DNA of 64,000 nucleotides from Miltoncostaea sp963770865 (GTDB lineage: Bacteria > Actinomycetota > Thermoleophilia > Miltoncostaeales > Miltoncostaeaceae), in NCBI GenBank assembly GCA_963770865.1, contig CAVYRD010000011.1:124001-188000 (forward strand). Reading direction: 5' to 3'. Position 1 is the stretch's first letter. Each line of letters opens with the position of its first letter. Shown in pieces: positions 45,315-53,103 of the stretch. A model generated the notes under the pieces. That model searched no databases, was not told the origin of the DNA, and worked only from the letters and a program-made list of their open reading frames with translations. Made by a program: the position numbers and the translations under genes.

Positions 45315-46030
45315 CAGCGCAGCTCGGAGATCGGCGCCGGCCCTCCCGGCGGCGGCCCGTCGCCCACGACGTGCCCGCTCGAGAGCTCGATGACCCGGTC
45401 GGCCACCCGGCTGATCTCGCGGTTGTGGGTCACGACCAGGACGGCGGTCCCGGCGGCGTGGGTCTGCTCGTGCAGGAGCTCCAGGATCTGCACGCCGGTG
45501 CGGAAGTCGAGCTCGCCGGTCGGCTCGTCCGCGAGGAGGACCGGGTTTCCGGTGGCGAGGGCCCGCGCGATCGCCACGCGCTGCTGCTCGCCGCCCGACA
45601 GCTCGTGCGGGAAGTGCTCCATCCGGGGCCCGAGGCCGACGCGCTTTAGGGTCCGCGCCGCGAGTCCGGGATCGCCCTCCGCGCGGCGCGCGACGTCGGC
45701 GCCGAACTGCACGTTCTCCAGCGCCGTCAGGCCGGGGAAGAGGTTGAAGGCCTGGAAGATGAAGCTCACGCCGCGGCGGCGGAACGCGGACAGCTCGGAC
45801 CGCGAGGCCCGGGTGATGTCGCGGCCGGCCACCGTGATCCGGCCTTCCGTCGGCGTGTCCAGGGCGCCGATCAGGTTCAGCAGAGTGGTCTTGCCGCTGC
45901 CCGAGGGACCGAGCACGACGGCGAACTCGCCGGCGTCCACGGTGAGGTCCACGCCCTCGAGCGCGCTGACGGTGGCGTCGCCCACCCGGTAGCGGCGTGC
46001 GACGCCCTCGAGCGCGATCAGGTGGGGCAT
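45311..46030 (-). CDS. ABC transporter ATP-binding protein, MacB/LolD type
   Basis: 239 aa. Walker A GPSGSGKTT, Q-loop FQAFNLFPGLTALENV, signature LSGGEQQRVAIARAL, Walker B LLADEPTGELD, switch His in VVTHNREI. Usual partner of FtsX-type permeases; powers movement of a substrate from the membrane or periplasm-like space. ATG 46030 is chosen because the following residues MPHLIALEGVARRY align with the family start. Confidence 0.92.
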   Translation of the reverse strand: MPHLIALEGVARRYRVGDATVSALEGVDLTVDAGEFAVVLGPSGSGKTTLLNLIGALDTPTEGRITVAGRDITRASRSELSAFRRRGVSFIFQAFNLFPGLTALENVQFGADVARRAEGDPGLAARTLKRVGLGPRMEHFPHELSGGEQQRVAIARALATGNPVLLADEPTGELDFRTGVQILELLHEQTHAAGTAVLVVTHNREISRVADRVIELSSGHVVGDGPPPGGPAPISELRW

Positions 46031-46181
46031 GCCCTCAGGCTCGCGCGCGCCGGCCCCCGCCGCGACGGGGGCGGCGCGGGGGGCGCTGCGGACAATCCGT
46101 GACGCCCGTGCGACCAAGTGCCGATGCGGCGTCGCCGTGCCCGGGGGACGATCGTGGCGTCAAACTGAAGGAGGGACTGCT

Positions 46182-46259
46182 GTGATCGTCCTGATGGCGC
46201 ATCACCCGATGGGCGGCCTCGGCCGCATCGTCCGCGGCCGGCGCGCGGTGGCGTCGTGA
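46182..46259 (+). CDS. 25-aa leader-like peptide
   Basis: Sequence starts MIVLMAHHPMGGLGRIVRGR. A strong ribosome site aaggaggg (46168-46174) stands 7 bases before GTG 46182, and its stop overlaps the next GTG (GTGA). It may be a leader that couples translation of the 70-aa gene, or a true short protein. Confidence 0.5.
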   Translation: MIVLMAHHPMGGLGRIVRGRRAVAS

Positions 46260-46468
46260 GCGGCGTCACCCCGACCGCCACCGAGGTCGCCGAGATGCGC
46301 GCGCTCGTGGTCGGCCGCGAGACGCCCGAGGTGGCGCACCGCTTGGCCGACATCCGAGCCCGCATCGCCGACGGCGCGCCCCTCGACGACGAGGACCGCG
46401 CGCTGGTGGCCCGCATCCGCCACGAGTACGGCCACGAGCTGGCCGAGCTGCTCGACCCGGAGGACTGA
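46256..46468 (+). CDS. Small acidic helical protein
   Basis: 70 aa. Rich in Glu, Asp and Arg with no hydrophobic run (VAEMRALVVGRETPEVAHRL, ALVARIRHEYGHELAELLD). Nothing is recognised. GTG 46256 overlaps the 25-aa peptide stop. The next small gene starts 5 bp after its stop. Confidence 0.6.
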   Translation: MSGVTPTATEVAEMRALVVGRETPEVAHRLADIRARIADGAPLDDEDRALVARIRHEYGHELAELLDPED

Positions 46469-46472
46469 CGCG

Positions 46473-46679
46473 ATGCTGAGCTACCCCGGGGTCGGCGCCG
46501 AGCACGCCCTCGCGCTCCGGGGGCTCGCGGACCTCGGCATCGCCGTGGAGCTCGAGCGCGCGGCGGAGGGCGAGGAGCTCTGCATCATCGAGGGCCGCGG
46601 ACGGAAGATCGTCGGCAGGGGGCCCACGCCGGACGAGGCCGCCGGCGACGCGCTCGAGCGCTGGCGGGCCGGGGGGTAG
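46473..46679 (+). CDS. Small protein of unknown function
   Basis: 68 aa, alpha/beta, with VELERAAEGEELCIIEGRGR and GPTPDEAAGDALERW. Start ATG 46473 lies 5 bp after the previous stop. The phage-or-restriction-like HP-small-protein look is not diagnostic. Likely part of one transcript with the two preceding small genes. Confidence 0.6.
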   Translation: MLSYPGVGAEHALALRGLADLGIAVELERAAEGEELCIIEGRGRKIVGRGPTPDEAAGDALERWRAGG

Positions 46680-46691
46680 GCGCCCGCCGGG

Positions 46692-46985
46692 CTAGCCTCC
46701 TCGGCGTCCCGACGAGGACTCGCAGCGGACCTCCGAGAGGGGGATCAGGCGGACGCAGCCGGGCGAGACGGTGTTGGAGTCGCGCACGATCACGGCCCAC
46801 CACGCGGCCGTGCCGCGGTGGACGGCGTAGATGGCGTCGCCCTTCAGGCGCACGTGGCGCTCCTCCTCCCACGACTCGGCCGTGACGGGGATGTGGGGCA
46901 AGGGCATGAGGGCGGGCGGGAGCACGTCCTCCAGCGCGCGGCGCGCGCGCTCGACGCCGAGATCGACCGCGGCCGGGATGTCCAC
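46692..46985 (-). CDS. Small protein of unknown function in hsp20 operon
   Basis: 97 aa. VERARRALEDVLPPALMPLP, then HVRLKGDAIYAVHRGTAAWW and IRDSNTVSPG-like beta strands. Not recognised. GTG 46985 with GGAGG a few bases upstream; it begins one base after the phosphoribosyltransferase stop, so it is third in the hsp20 operon. Confidence 0.6.
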   Translation of the reverse strand: MDIPAAVDLGVERARRALEDVLPPALMPLPHIPVTAESWEEERHVRLKGDAIYAVHRGTAAWWAVIVRDSNTVSPGCVRLIPLSEVRCESSSGRRGG

Positions 46986-46986
46986 G

Positions 46987-47637
46987 TCACACCTCCATCG
47001 TCGGGTCCGACAGGAGCGCGACGACCTCGTCCTCGCCCACCTGTCCGAAGTCGTCATACCACTCGCCGACCGACGAGAGCGCGTCGCTCTCGTGCACGCA
47101 CACCACGGCGTCGACCTCCGCGCGCAGCGCCCTGGCGGCCGTGCGCGACGACACCGGAGCGGCCACCACCACCCGCGCGGCGCCGCGGGCGCGGGCCCAC
47201 GCCACCGCGGCGCGCATGCTCGCGCCGGTCGCCAGCCCGTCGTCCACCAGGACGCAGGAGCCGCCCTCGAGCGGCACGGCCGGGCGGCCGGCGCGGAGCC
47301 GCCCCTCGATCGCCCGCGCCTCGGCGCGGGCCGCGGCGACGGAGGCGCCGTCCGGCATCCCCGCCCGCTGCTCGGGAGGCGGCAGGGCGAGGCGGCCGTC
47401 GGCCGTCACCGCGCCGAGCGCCAGCTCGGGGCGCAGGGGGTGGCCCACCTTGCGCACCACGACCGCGTCGAGCGGGGCGCCCAGGGCGTCCGCGACCGCC
47501 GCGGCGACGGGCACGCCGCCGCGGGCCAGGCCGACGACCACGGTCCGTGGCCCGGCCTCGGCGGCCAACCCGGCGGCGAGCGCCCGCCCCGCTTGGGCGC
47601 GGTCGGCGAACGCCCGCCGTCCGTAGAGCCGGCTCAT
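46987..47637 (-). CDS. Phosphoribosyltransferase-family protein
   Basis: 216 aa. Type I PRTase fold: PRTVVVGLARGGVPVAAAVA at about 30-49 and the PRPP loop CVLVDDGLATGASMRAAV (about 130-147). Bacterial relatives are predicted PRTases of unknown base; they are often next to hsp20 or universal stress genes. ATG 47637 overlaps the hsp20 stop (ATGA). Confidence 0.85.
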   Translation of the reverse strand: MSRLYGRRAFADRAQAGRALAAGLAAEAGPRTVVVGLARGGVPVAAAVADALGAPLDAVVVRKVGHPLRPELALGAVTADGRLALPPPEQRAGMPDGASVAAARAEARAIEGRLRAGRPAVPLEGGSCVLVDDGLATGASMRAAVAWARARGAARVVVAAPVSSRTAARALRAEVDAVVCVHESDALSSVGEWYDDFGQVGEDEVVALLSDPTMEV

Positions 47638-48074
47638 CCGCCGGGGTTCACCGCGATGACCTTGGGCGTGGAGCCCTTGGGCTTCGGGATGGTGACCTTG
47701 AGCACGCCGTAGGCGACGCCCGCGTGGATGTCGTCCTCGGCCACCCCGCGCGGCAGCGCGAAGCTGCGCTCGAAGTCGCCGTAGGAGCGCTCGATGCGGT
47801 GGAAGCGGTCGTCGTGGGTCTCCTCCTCGAGGCGCCGCTCGCCCGAGATCCGCAGCACCCCGTCCTGGACGGTGATGTGCACGTCCTCGTCCTTGACCCC
47901 GGGCAGTTCCGCGGTGATGACGATGGCGTCCTCGGTCTCGATGACGTCGCTGACGGGCGACCAGCGCCGCGGGAGCGTGCTGGGCTCTGCGCCACGAGCC
48001 ATGAGGCGCTCCATCTCCGCCCGCATGGCGCTGAGCTCGCGGAGCGGATCCCATCGCATGATGTCGATCGACAT
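47634..48074 (-). CDS. Hsp20/alpha-crystallin small heat-shock protein
   Basis: 146 aa. ATP-independent holdase. N-terminal arm MRWDPLRELSAMRAEMERLM, alpha-crystallin domain about 40-130 with ITAELPGVKDEDVHITVQDG, and C-terminal GVLKVTIPKPKG. GAGAGGAG before ATG 48074. First gene of a coupled hsp20-PRTase-small protein operon. No HspR or CIRCE-type element is seen in front. Confidence 0.93.
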   Translation of the reverse strand: MSIDIMRWDPLRELSAMRAEMERLMARGAEPSTLPRRWSPVSDVIETEDAIVITAELPGVKDEDVHITVQDGVLRISGERRLEEETHDDRFHRIERSYGDFERSFALPRGVAEDDIHAGVAYGVLKVTIPKPKGSTPKVIAVNPGG

Positions 48075-48181
48075 GCTGGACTCCTCTCTCGGTGGGGATG
48101 CCCCGACCGTAGGACCGCCACGCCCGGGAGTCGTCCGCGCCATCCCTGATCGCCCCTGCGGGTATCCGGAGGGGGCGTCCC

Positions 48182-48751
48182 TCACATGGCGACGCCGCCG
48201 TTGACCGAGAGCACCTGGCCGGTCACGAAGGACGACGAGGGAGCGGCCAGGAAGGCGACCGCCTCGGCGATCTCCTGCGGCAGCGCGGCGCGGCGCATGG
48301 GCGTGGCGCGGATCGATCCGGAGGTCATGAGCATGTAGCACGGGTCCCCGGCGCGCGTCGGCGCCGGGCCGGGGTCGGCGAGCCCGCGGAGGCGGCCTCC
48401 AGCTCGGCCGGCGCGATCCGCGCGACCCCCTGCGGCGCGGCTCCGTCGCACACCATCAGCCGCGGCGCCGCCCGCCGCAGGGCGTCGGCCAGGCGGTCCG
48501 GCGACGTCAGGGGGCTCGCGAGGGCGCACACCGCTCCGAGCCGGCGGCGCCGAGGGTCACGGCCAGCCACTCCGGCCGGTCCTCGAGGCCGACCGCGATC
48601 ACGTCGCCGCGCCTCAGCCCAGCGCGGCGGCCCTGTGCCCCGTGCACTCCGCCAACTCGGCGAGGCTCCACGCGAGGCCCGGTGCGCGGACCGCGGGCCG
48701 CTCCCCCCCGGCGGCCGGGCGGTCGTCGAGGAGGAGGGCCGAGAGGTTCAC
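48182..48751 (-). pseudogene. Chimeric remnant: AMP-binding acyl-CoA ligase N-terminus joined to SDR C-terminus
   Basis: GTG 48751 overlaps the upstream cupredoxin stop (GTGA). The first frame reads VNLSALLLDDRPAAGGERPA then stops; a shift gives LRRGDVIAVGLEDRPEWLAV; another gives CALASPLTSPDRLADALRRA; a third gives AGDPCYMLMTSGS, the ATP-binding P-loop of acyl-CoA synthetases. It then joins IRATPMRRAALPQEIAEAVA and SSFVTGQVLSVNGGVAM, the end of a short-chain dehydrogenase, with a stop at 48182-48184. At least three indels plus a fusion: a dead gene or badly assembled region. Confidence 0.7.
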
Positions 48752-49308
48752 GGGCGCGGCGCGCTCGTGGCTAGCTTGACCGTGAACTGCGTGTACATCC
48801 CGCCGGCGAAGTGGCCGGGCAGGTTGCACAGGAGGGTGTAGGTGCCCGCGGGGAGCTTGATCGTGATCTTCCCGCTCTTGCCCGGCTCGACGTCCGGCAC
48901 CTCGCCGGGGCTGCCCGCCTCGCTCGCCGTGCCGTCGGGCTGCTTCAGGCTGGCCGCGGTGCCCGGCACGACGACCATCTCGTGGAGGATCGTGCCCTTG
49001 TTGGCGACGTTGAACGTCACCTTGCCCGCCGTCGCGCTTGCGGGCGCGGCGCTCAGCGAGAACTCCTCGGGCTTGCCCATCGTCACCGCGACGGCGACGG
49101 CCTTGCCGGGTGCCGTCGTGGCCGGCGAGGTGGTGGGCTCGGCCTCGGTGTCGCCGACGGTGCTCGTGGGCGACGGGGCCGGGGTGGTGGCCGCCTCGGT
49201 CGTCGTCCCGGCCGCGGGAGCGGAACTGCTGGAGCTCCCACAGCCCGCGGTGAGGGCGACGGCCGCGACGGCCGCCGTGGCAGTCACGAGGATGGATGTG
49301 CTGCGCAT
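48748..49308 (-). CDS. Cupredoxin lipoprotein
   Basis: 186 aa. Lipobox ALTAGC (Cys about 22) then a Ser/Thr/Pro linker to about 75. The type-1 copper domain has ILHEMVVV (His), CNLPGHFAGGMYTQF (Cys, His, Met), the full ligand set of a plastocyanin/azurin-like protein. Anchored outside the membrane, it probably carries electrons or copper to a partner, perhaps the multicopper oxidase at 50.7 kb. ATG 49308 chosen at the signal peptide. Confidence 0.85.
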   Translation of the reverse strand: MRSTSILVTATAAVAAVALTAGCGSSSSSAPAAGTTTEAATTPAPSPTSTVGDTEAEPTTSPATTAPGKAVAVAVTMGKPEEFSLSAAPASATAGKVTFNVANKGTILHEMVVVPGTAASLKQPDGTASEAGSPGEVPDVEPGKSGKITIKLPAGTYTLLCNLPGHFAGGMYTQFTVKLATSAPRP

Positions 49309-49601
49309 GAGGTGGACTCCTCGGGAGGGGAATGAGCGTCGCGTGCCGATCCGGCGTTGCGCGCGACCGGCCAAGCGTGCCGCCCGCGCCGGGGAGGGGC
49401 ATCCGGGTGAGTCCGGCCGGGCCTGCGGCATTCCCGAACGCCCCGCCGGGGGCGCCCCGACGGCCCGCGCTCACGACCGCGCTGTACGGCTCCACAGTTG
49501 TCAGTTTTTTTTCACGCCCTCTGAACATAGGATCGCGCCGATCGGATAGCCGATTTCGGCGTTTCGGGGGAGTCGTTTCGTGAGAGCCATCAGGGGGCGA
49601 G
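49309..49601. promoter_or_regulatory. Divergent leader between the two cupredoxin genes
   Basis: About 293 bp. It has the lowest GC patch in the area, including eight consecutive T (49505-49512), and a stem-loop at 49536-49561 (cgccg-atcgg, loop atag, ccgat-tt-cggcg). Probably promoters for both directions and a binding site or 5-prime UTR structure. No copper-regulator consensus can be named. Confidence 0.4.
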
Positions 49602-50691
49602 ATGAAGAACACTGCTGTCTCGGCGGGCGGTGATGGGCGGAGGGCGTGGCGCTCGCGCTCGGCATCCTCGGTCCGGCGGCGGGCCTGGCGTCCGCCGCCC
49701 CCGTGACGACGGTCCAGGTGGGAGACTTCAACAAGACCCCGGCGATCGAGTTCAACGCCTTCTATCCCGGTCACGTCACGGTGACGAAGGGCAGCAAGCT
49801 GACGTTCGAGGTCGTCGGCTTCCACACCGTCACCGTTCCCGAAGAAGGGCGCGAAGCCCGTCGCCGCTGATCACGCCGACGCCGCGCGCTGAACCCGGCC
49901 ACCAACGACCCGGCCGGGGCGCCCTACTGGTGGGGCGGCGTGACGCCGCAGATCGGCGTTCAACCCGGCCGCGCGGCGCCCCGACCGGCGGCACCGCCGT
50001 CACCGGCAGGAAGACCGTCGACGTCGGGCATCCCTGGGGCCCGGGCGCCGAAGTTCACCGTCTCGTTCCCGAAGACTCGGTACGTACCAGGTCGCGCTGC
50101 CTCGTGCACCCCAACATGCGCGGCAGCGTCACCGTGGTGGCGAAGAAGTCCAAGGCCGCGGACACGGCGGCCAAGGCCAAGGCGCGCGCCGCCAAGGAGA
50201 AGGCCGCCCAGACCGAGGACCGCCCTCGCGGCGATCAAGAAGGCCAAGACGACCACCGGCAACACGGTCATCATCTCGCCCGGCAACGCCAAGGCGCAGG
50301 CATTCGCCTTCTTCCCGGCCAAGCCAAGACCGTCGCCGTCGGCTCGGCGGTGACGTTCAAGATGTCCGGCAAGCAACGAGGTGCACACGGTCACCTTCGG
50401 CCCGGACGCGTTCGTCGGCGCGCGTCGCCAAGACCACGTTCCGGGCCAGGGCCTGATCGCTCGAGCAGCGAGGGCTTCTACGCGAGCGACCCGCCGGCCG
50501 GCCGGGCCGCGCCGGCCGTCACGCCGACCTCGCACGGCAACGGGTTCGTCAACAGCGGCGCCCTGTCGGACCCGGGCACGGGACTTCCGGCTCGCCCACG
50601 TCGTTCACGGTGACGTTCCCGACCGCGGGCACGTACACCTACAGCTGCATGGTCCACCCCGAGATGCGGGGCACGATCACTGTCTCCGTAG
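49602..50691 (+). pseudogene. Secreted double-cupredoxin protein with many frameshifts
   Basis: Pieces in all three frames assemble into one protein of about 340-360 aa: signal peptide (VALALGILGPAAGLASAAPV), cupredoxin 1 (VQVGDFNKTPAIEFNAFYPG ... VGFHTVTVP ... CLVHPNMRGSVTVV with His, Cys, His, Met), a Lys/Ala linker (AADTAAKAKARAAKEKAA), and cupredoxin 2 (VHTVTFGPDAFVG ... YSCMVHPEMRGTITVS). I count eight or more single-base gains or losses between 49620 and 50690. Codon bias is intact between them. Either a recent pseudogene or a locally poor consensus. ATG 49602, possible stop at 50689-50691. Confidence 0.7.
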
Positions 50692-50695
50692 CCAC

Positions 50696-51634
50696 GTCCG
50701 CGCGGGACGCCGGCGGGCCCTCGGGTCCGCCGGCGTCCTCGCGGCCCTCCTCACGCTGCTGCTGGGCTGGGCCGGCCAGGCCCAGGGGGCGACCCGCGAG
50801 TACTGGATCGCCGCGGTCGACACGCCCTGGGACGTCGCGCCCAACGGGGGCGACCCCGTGATGGGAACGGTCATCCCGCCCTCGCAGCGCCAGTTCACGG
50901 CCGTCGTGTACCGCCGGTACACGCGCGGCTTCCGCAAGCCCTGGCCGAACACGGCCGAGTCGGGCGACAACGACGGCATGCCCGGCCCGACGATCCGCGC
51001 GGAGGTCGGCGATACCGTGATCGTCCACTTCCGGAACCGCGACCATCACTACGGCCTGCGCCACTCGATGCACTTCCACGCCTTCCGCTACCTGCCCTCG
51101 AGCGACGGCGCCTTCATCCCCTTCCGCAGCGGCAAGGGCGGCGACGTCCCGGTCGGCGGCAGCTGGACCTACCGGCTGAAGGCGGTGAAGGACTCCTACG
51201 GCGTGTGGCCCTACCACGACCACTCCTCGACCATGGGGCAGTCGATCGAGCTCGGGCTGTTCGGCGCCATCGTCATCCCGAAGCCCGGCGAGCCGAAGCC
51301 CGACCGCGAGTTCGTCGTGTACCTGAACAACCAGAAGGGCTTCGACACGATCAACGGGCGCGCGTTCATCGGCAACACGCCGACGTTCCGCGCCAAGGTG
51401 GGCCAGACCGTCCAGTGGGACGTCCTCGCCCTCGGGGAGAACTTCCACGTGTTCCACGTCCACGGCCACCGGTGGCTGCGCAACGGGACGCCGGTCGACT
51501 CGGAGCTGCTCGGGCCCTCCAGCACCCTGAAGGTGCGCTGGCGCGAGGACGCGCCGGGCGTCTGGTACTGGCACTGCCACGTCGAGTCGCACCAGGACAA
51601 CGGCATGATCGGGCTGTACCGGGTGGAGCGGTGA
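50696..51634 (+). CDS. Two-domain multicopper oxidase (small-laccase type), start unresolved
   Basis: About 312 aa. Oxidises a substrate and reduces oxygen to water outside the cell. Four copper motifs are complete: HSMHFHAFRY, WPYHDHS, HVFHVHGHRW and HCHVESHQDNGM, the last with Cys, His and Met of type-1 copper in domain 2, as in B-type two-domain laccases. A signal peptide (RRRALGSAGVLAALLTLLLG) is present, but no ATG or GTG is in frame before it; codon GTC at 50696 stands where GTG might be expected, so an indel or substitution at the start is likely. Stop overlaps the next gene (GTGA). Confidence 0.83.
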   Translation, partial: VRAGRRRALGSAGVLAALLTLLLGWAGQAQGATREYWIAAVDTPWDVAPNGGDPVMGTVIPPSQRQFTAVVYRRYTRGFRKPWPNTAESGDNDGMPGPTIRAEVGDTVIVHFRNRDHHYGLRHSMHFHAFRYLPSSDGAFIPFRSGKGGDVPVGGSWTYRLKAVKDSYGVWPYHDHSSTMGQSIELGLFGAIVIPKPGEPKPDREFVVYLNNQKGFDTINGRAFIGNTPTFRAKVGQTVQWDVLALGENFHVFHVHGHRWLRNGTPVDSELLGPSSTLKVRWREDAPGVWYWHCHVESHQDNGMIGLYRVER

Positions 51635-52443
51635 TCGTGCTCGCCGCACACCCGGCCCTGCCGAGCGGCCCCGCGCCGGTGGTGCGCACGGTCGCGATCA
51701 CCGACCTCACGGTCACGCCGAACGCCCTGGTCGTCGCGCCGTCCACCGAGGTGATGTGGACGAACACGGGCCGCAACCGGCACACCGTCACGGCCGACGC
51801 CGGGGCCTTCGGCTCGGGGACGCTCTTCACCGGCGACGACTTCACGATCTCGGCGCCGTCCACCCCGGGCGTCTACGCCTACCACTGCAGGTTCCACAAC
51901 TACATCCGCGGCACGCTGACCGTCTCGCTGGTCGCGCTCACGGCGCCCGGCCCGACGGACTACGGCGGCACCGCGATGCTCGACGGCACCGTCCCCGGCG
52001 CCGCCGCGGGCACGCCGGTGACCGTGGAGCGCCGCGCTCCCGGCGCCTGGATCCACGTCGCCGACGCCGTCACCGACGCCTCGGGGGCGTTCACGGTCTC
52101 CGCGCCGGGCCTGACCGCCCGCACGGCGTTCCGCGCCCTCGCGGTGGGCACCGTCAGCCCCAGCGTGCGCGTCGAGGTGCGCCCGAGGGTCGGCGTCAGC
52201 CGCCGCGGCCGGCGCCTCACCGTGCGCGTGCGGCCGGCCGCAGCGGTGCCGGTGCGCCTGCAGCGGCTCGACCTCGACACCTACCGCTGGAGCGACGTCG
52301 GGCGCGCCCGGCTGTCGGCCGGACGGGCCGGTTTCACGCTGCGCGCCCCGGGCGTCTACCGTGCGGAGGTCGATGCGCACGCGGGGCTGTCCGCGCGCGC
52401 ATCGGGACCCGTGGAGTTCCGACCCGGAGCGTTCCGACAGTGA
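51631..52443 (+). CDS. Plastocyanin-like protein with C-terminal beta domains
   Basis: 270 aa. Cupredoxin domain (about 15-105): RHTVTADAGAFGSG (His), YHCRFHNYIRGTLTV (Cys and His), but Ile where the axial Met would stand, so copper may be bound differently. A second Ig-like/CarboxypepD-regulatory-like beta domain (about 115-180) and a third beta repeat (to 265) follow. GTG 51631 overlaps the oxidase stop; its own stop overlaps the SCO1 start. No clear signal peptide at this start, so a longer N-terminus may be missing. Confidence 0.72.
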   Translation: MIVLAAHPALPSGPAPVVRTVAITDLTVTPNALVVAPSTEVMWTNTGRNRHTVTADAGAFGSGTLFTGDDFTISAPSTPGVYAYHCRFHNYIRGTLTVSLVALTAPGPTDYGGTAMLDGTVPGAAAGTPVTVERRAPGAWIHVADAVTDASGAFTVSAPGLTARTAFRALAVGTVSPSVRVEVRPRVGVSRRGRRLTVRVRPAAAVPVRLQRLDLDTYRWSDVGRARLSAGRAGFTLRAPGVYRAEVDAHAGLSARASGPVEFRPGAFRQ

Positions 52444-53096
52444 GATCACGCCTGCTGGCCGCCGCCGCCCTCACCGCCGCCCTCGGCCTCGTGGCCGGGT
52501 GCGGCGGCTCATCCTCCTCGGGCGACGCGGCCGGCACGGCCGGCACCGAGCAGTCCGACCACTCCAGCCATACCGGCACCACCCCCTTCGAGGGCGGCAC
52601 GATCTCGCCCCGGCGCGCGGCCCCGCCGCTCGTGCTGAAGGACATCGACGGCAAGACGGTCGACATCCGCGACTTCGCGGGCTCGCCGGTCCTGGTGACG
52701 TTCGTCTACGCGAACTGCCCCGACGTCTGCCCGCTGATCATGTCCAACATGCGCCAGGCGCGGATCGACGCCGGCGCCGCGGGCGCCAAGACCCGCGTCA
52801 TCGCCGTCTCGGTCGACCCCAAGGGCGACACGCCCCCGGTGGTCCGCACGTTCCTGAAGGCCCGCCGCGTCCAGGACTTCGTCCACTACCTCATCGGAAC
52901 GCGCGCGCAGCTCGAGCCGGTGTGGAAGGACTGGAACGTCGCGGCGAACGTCCCCAAGAACGACCCCGAGCTGGTCGAGCACACGGCGCTGATCTACGGC
53001 GTGACGGCGAGCGGCGAGCTCGCGACGGCCTATCCGGCCGTCGGGTTCAAGGCCGCGCAGATCGCGCGCGACCTGCCCCGCCTCGCCGCCTCCTAG
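52440..53096 (+). CDS. SCO1/SenC family copper chaperone lipoprotein
   Basis: 218 aa. Lipobox LVAGC (Cys about 21), then the thioredoxin-like SCO fold: FVYANCPDVCPL with the copper-binding CxxxC (about 99-103) and the third ligand His in VEHTALIYG (about 181). SCO proteins insert Cu into cytochrome oxidase Cu-A or act in copper homeostasis. Here it probably supplies the neighbouring cupredoxins and oxidase. GTG start overlaps the preceding stop (GTGA). Confidence 0.92.
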   Translation: MRSRLLAAAALTAALGLVAGCGGSSSSGDAAGTAGTEQSDHSSHTGTTPFEGGTISPRRAAPPLVLKDIDGKTVDIRDFAGSPVLVTFVYANCPDVCPLIMSNMRQARIDAGAAGAKTRVIAVSVDPKGDTPPVVRTFLKARRVQDFVHYLIGTRAQLEPVWKDWNVAANVPKNDPELVEHTALIYGVTASGELATAYPAVGFKAAQIARDLPRLAAS

Positions 53097-53103
53097 GGGC
53101 GTA

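Noticed and set aside
47638..48341. Longer N-terminus for Hsp20 upstream of 48074
   Set aside because: Upstream residues are not Hsp20-like and a strong ribosome site stands before ATG 48074.
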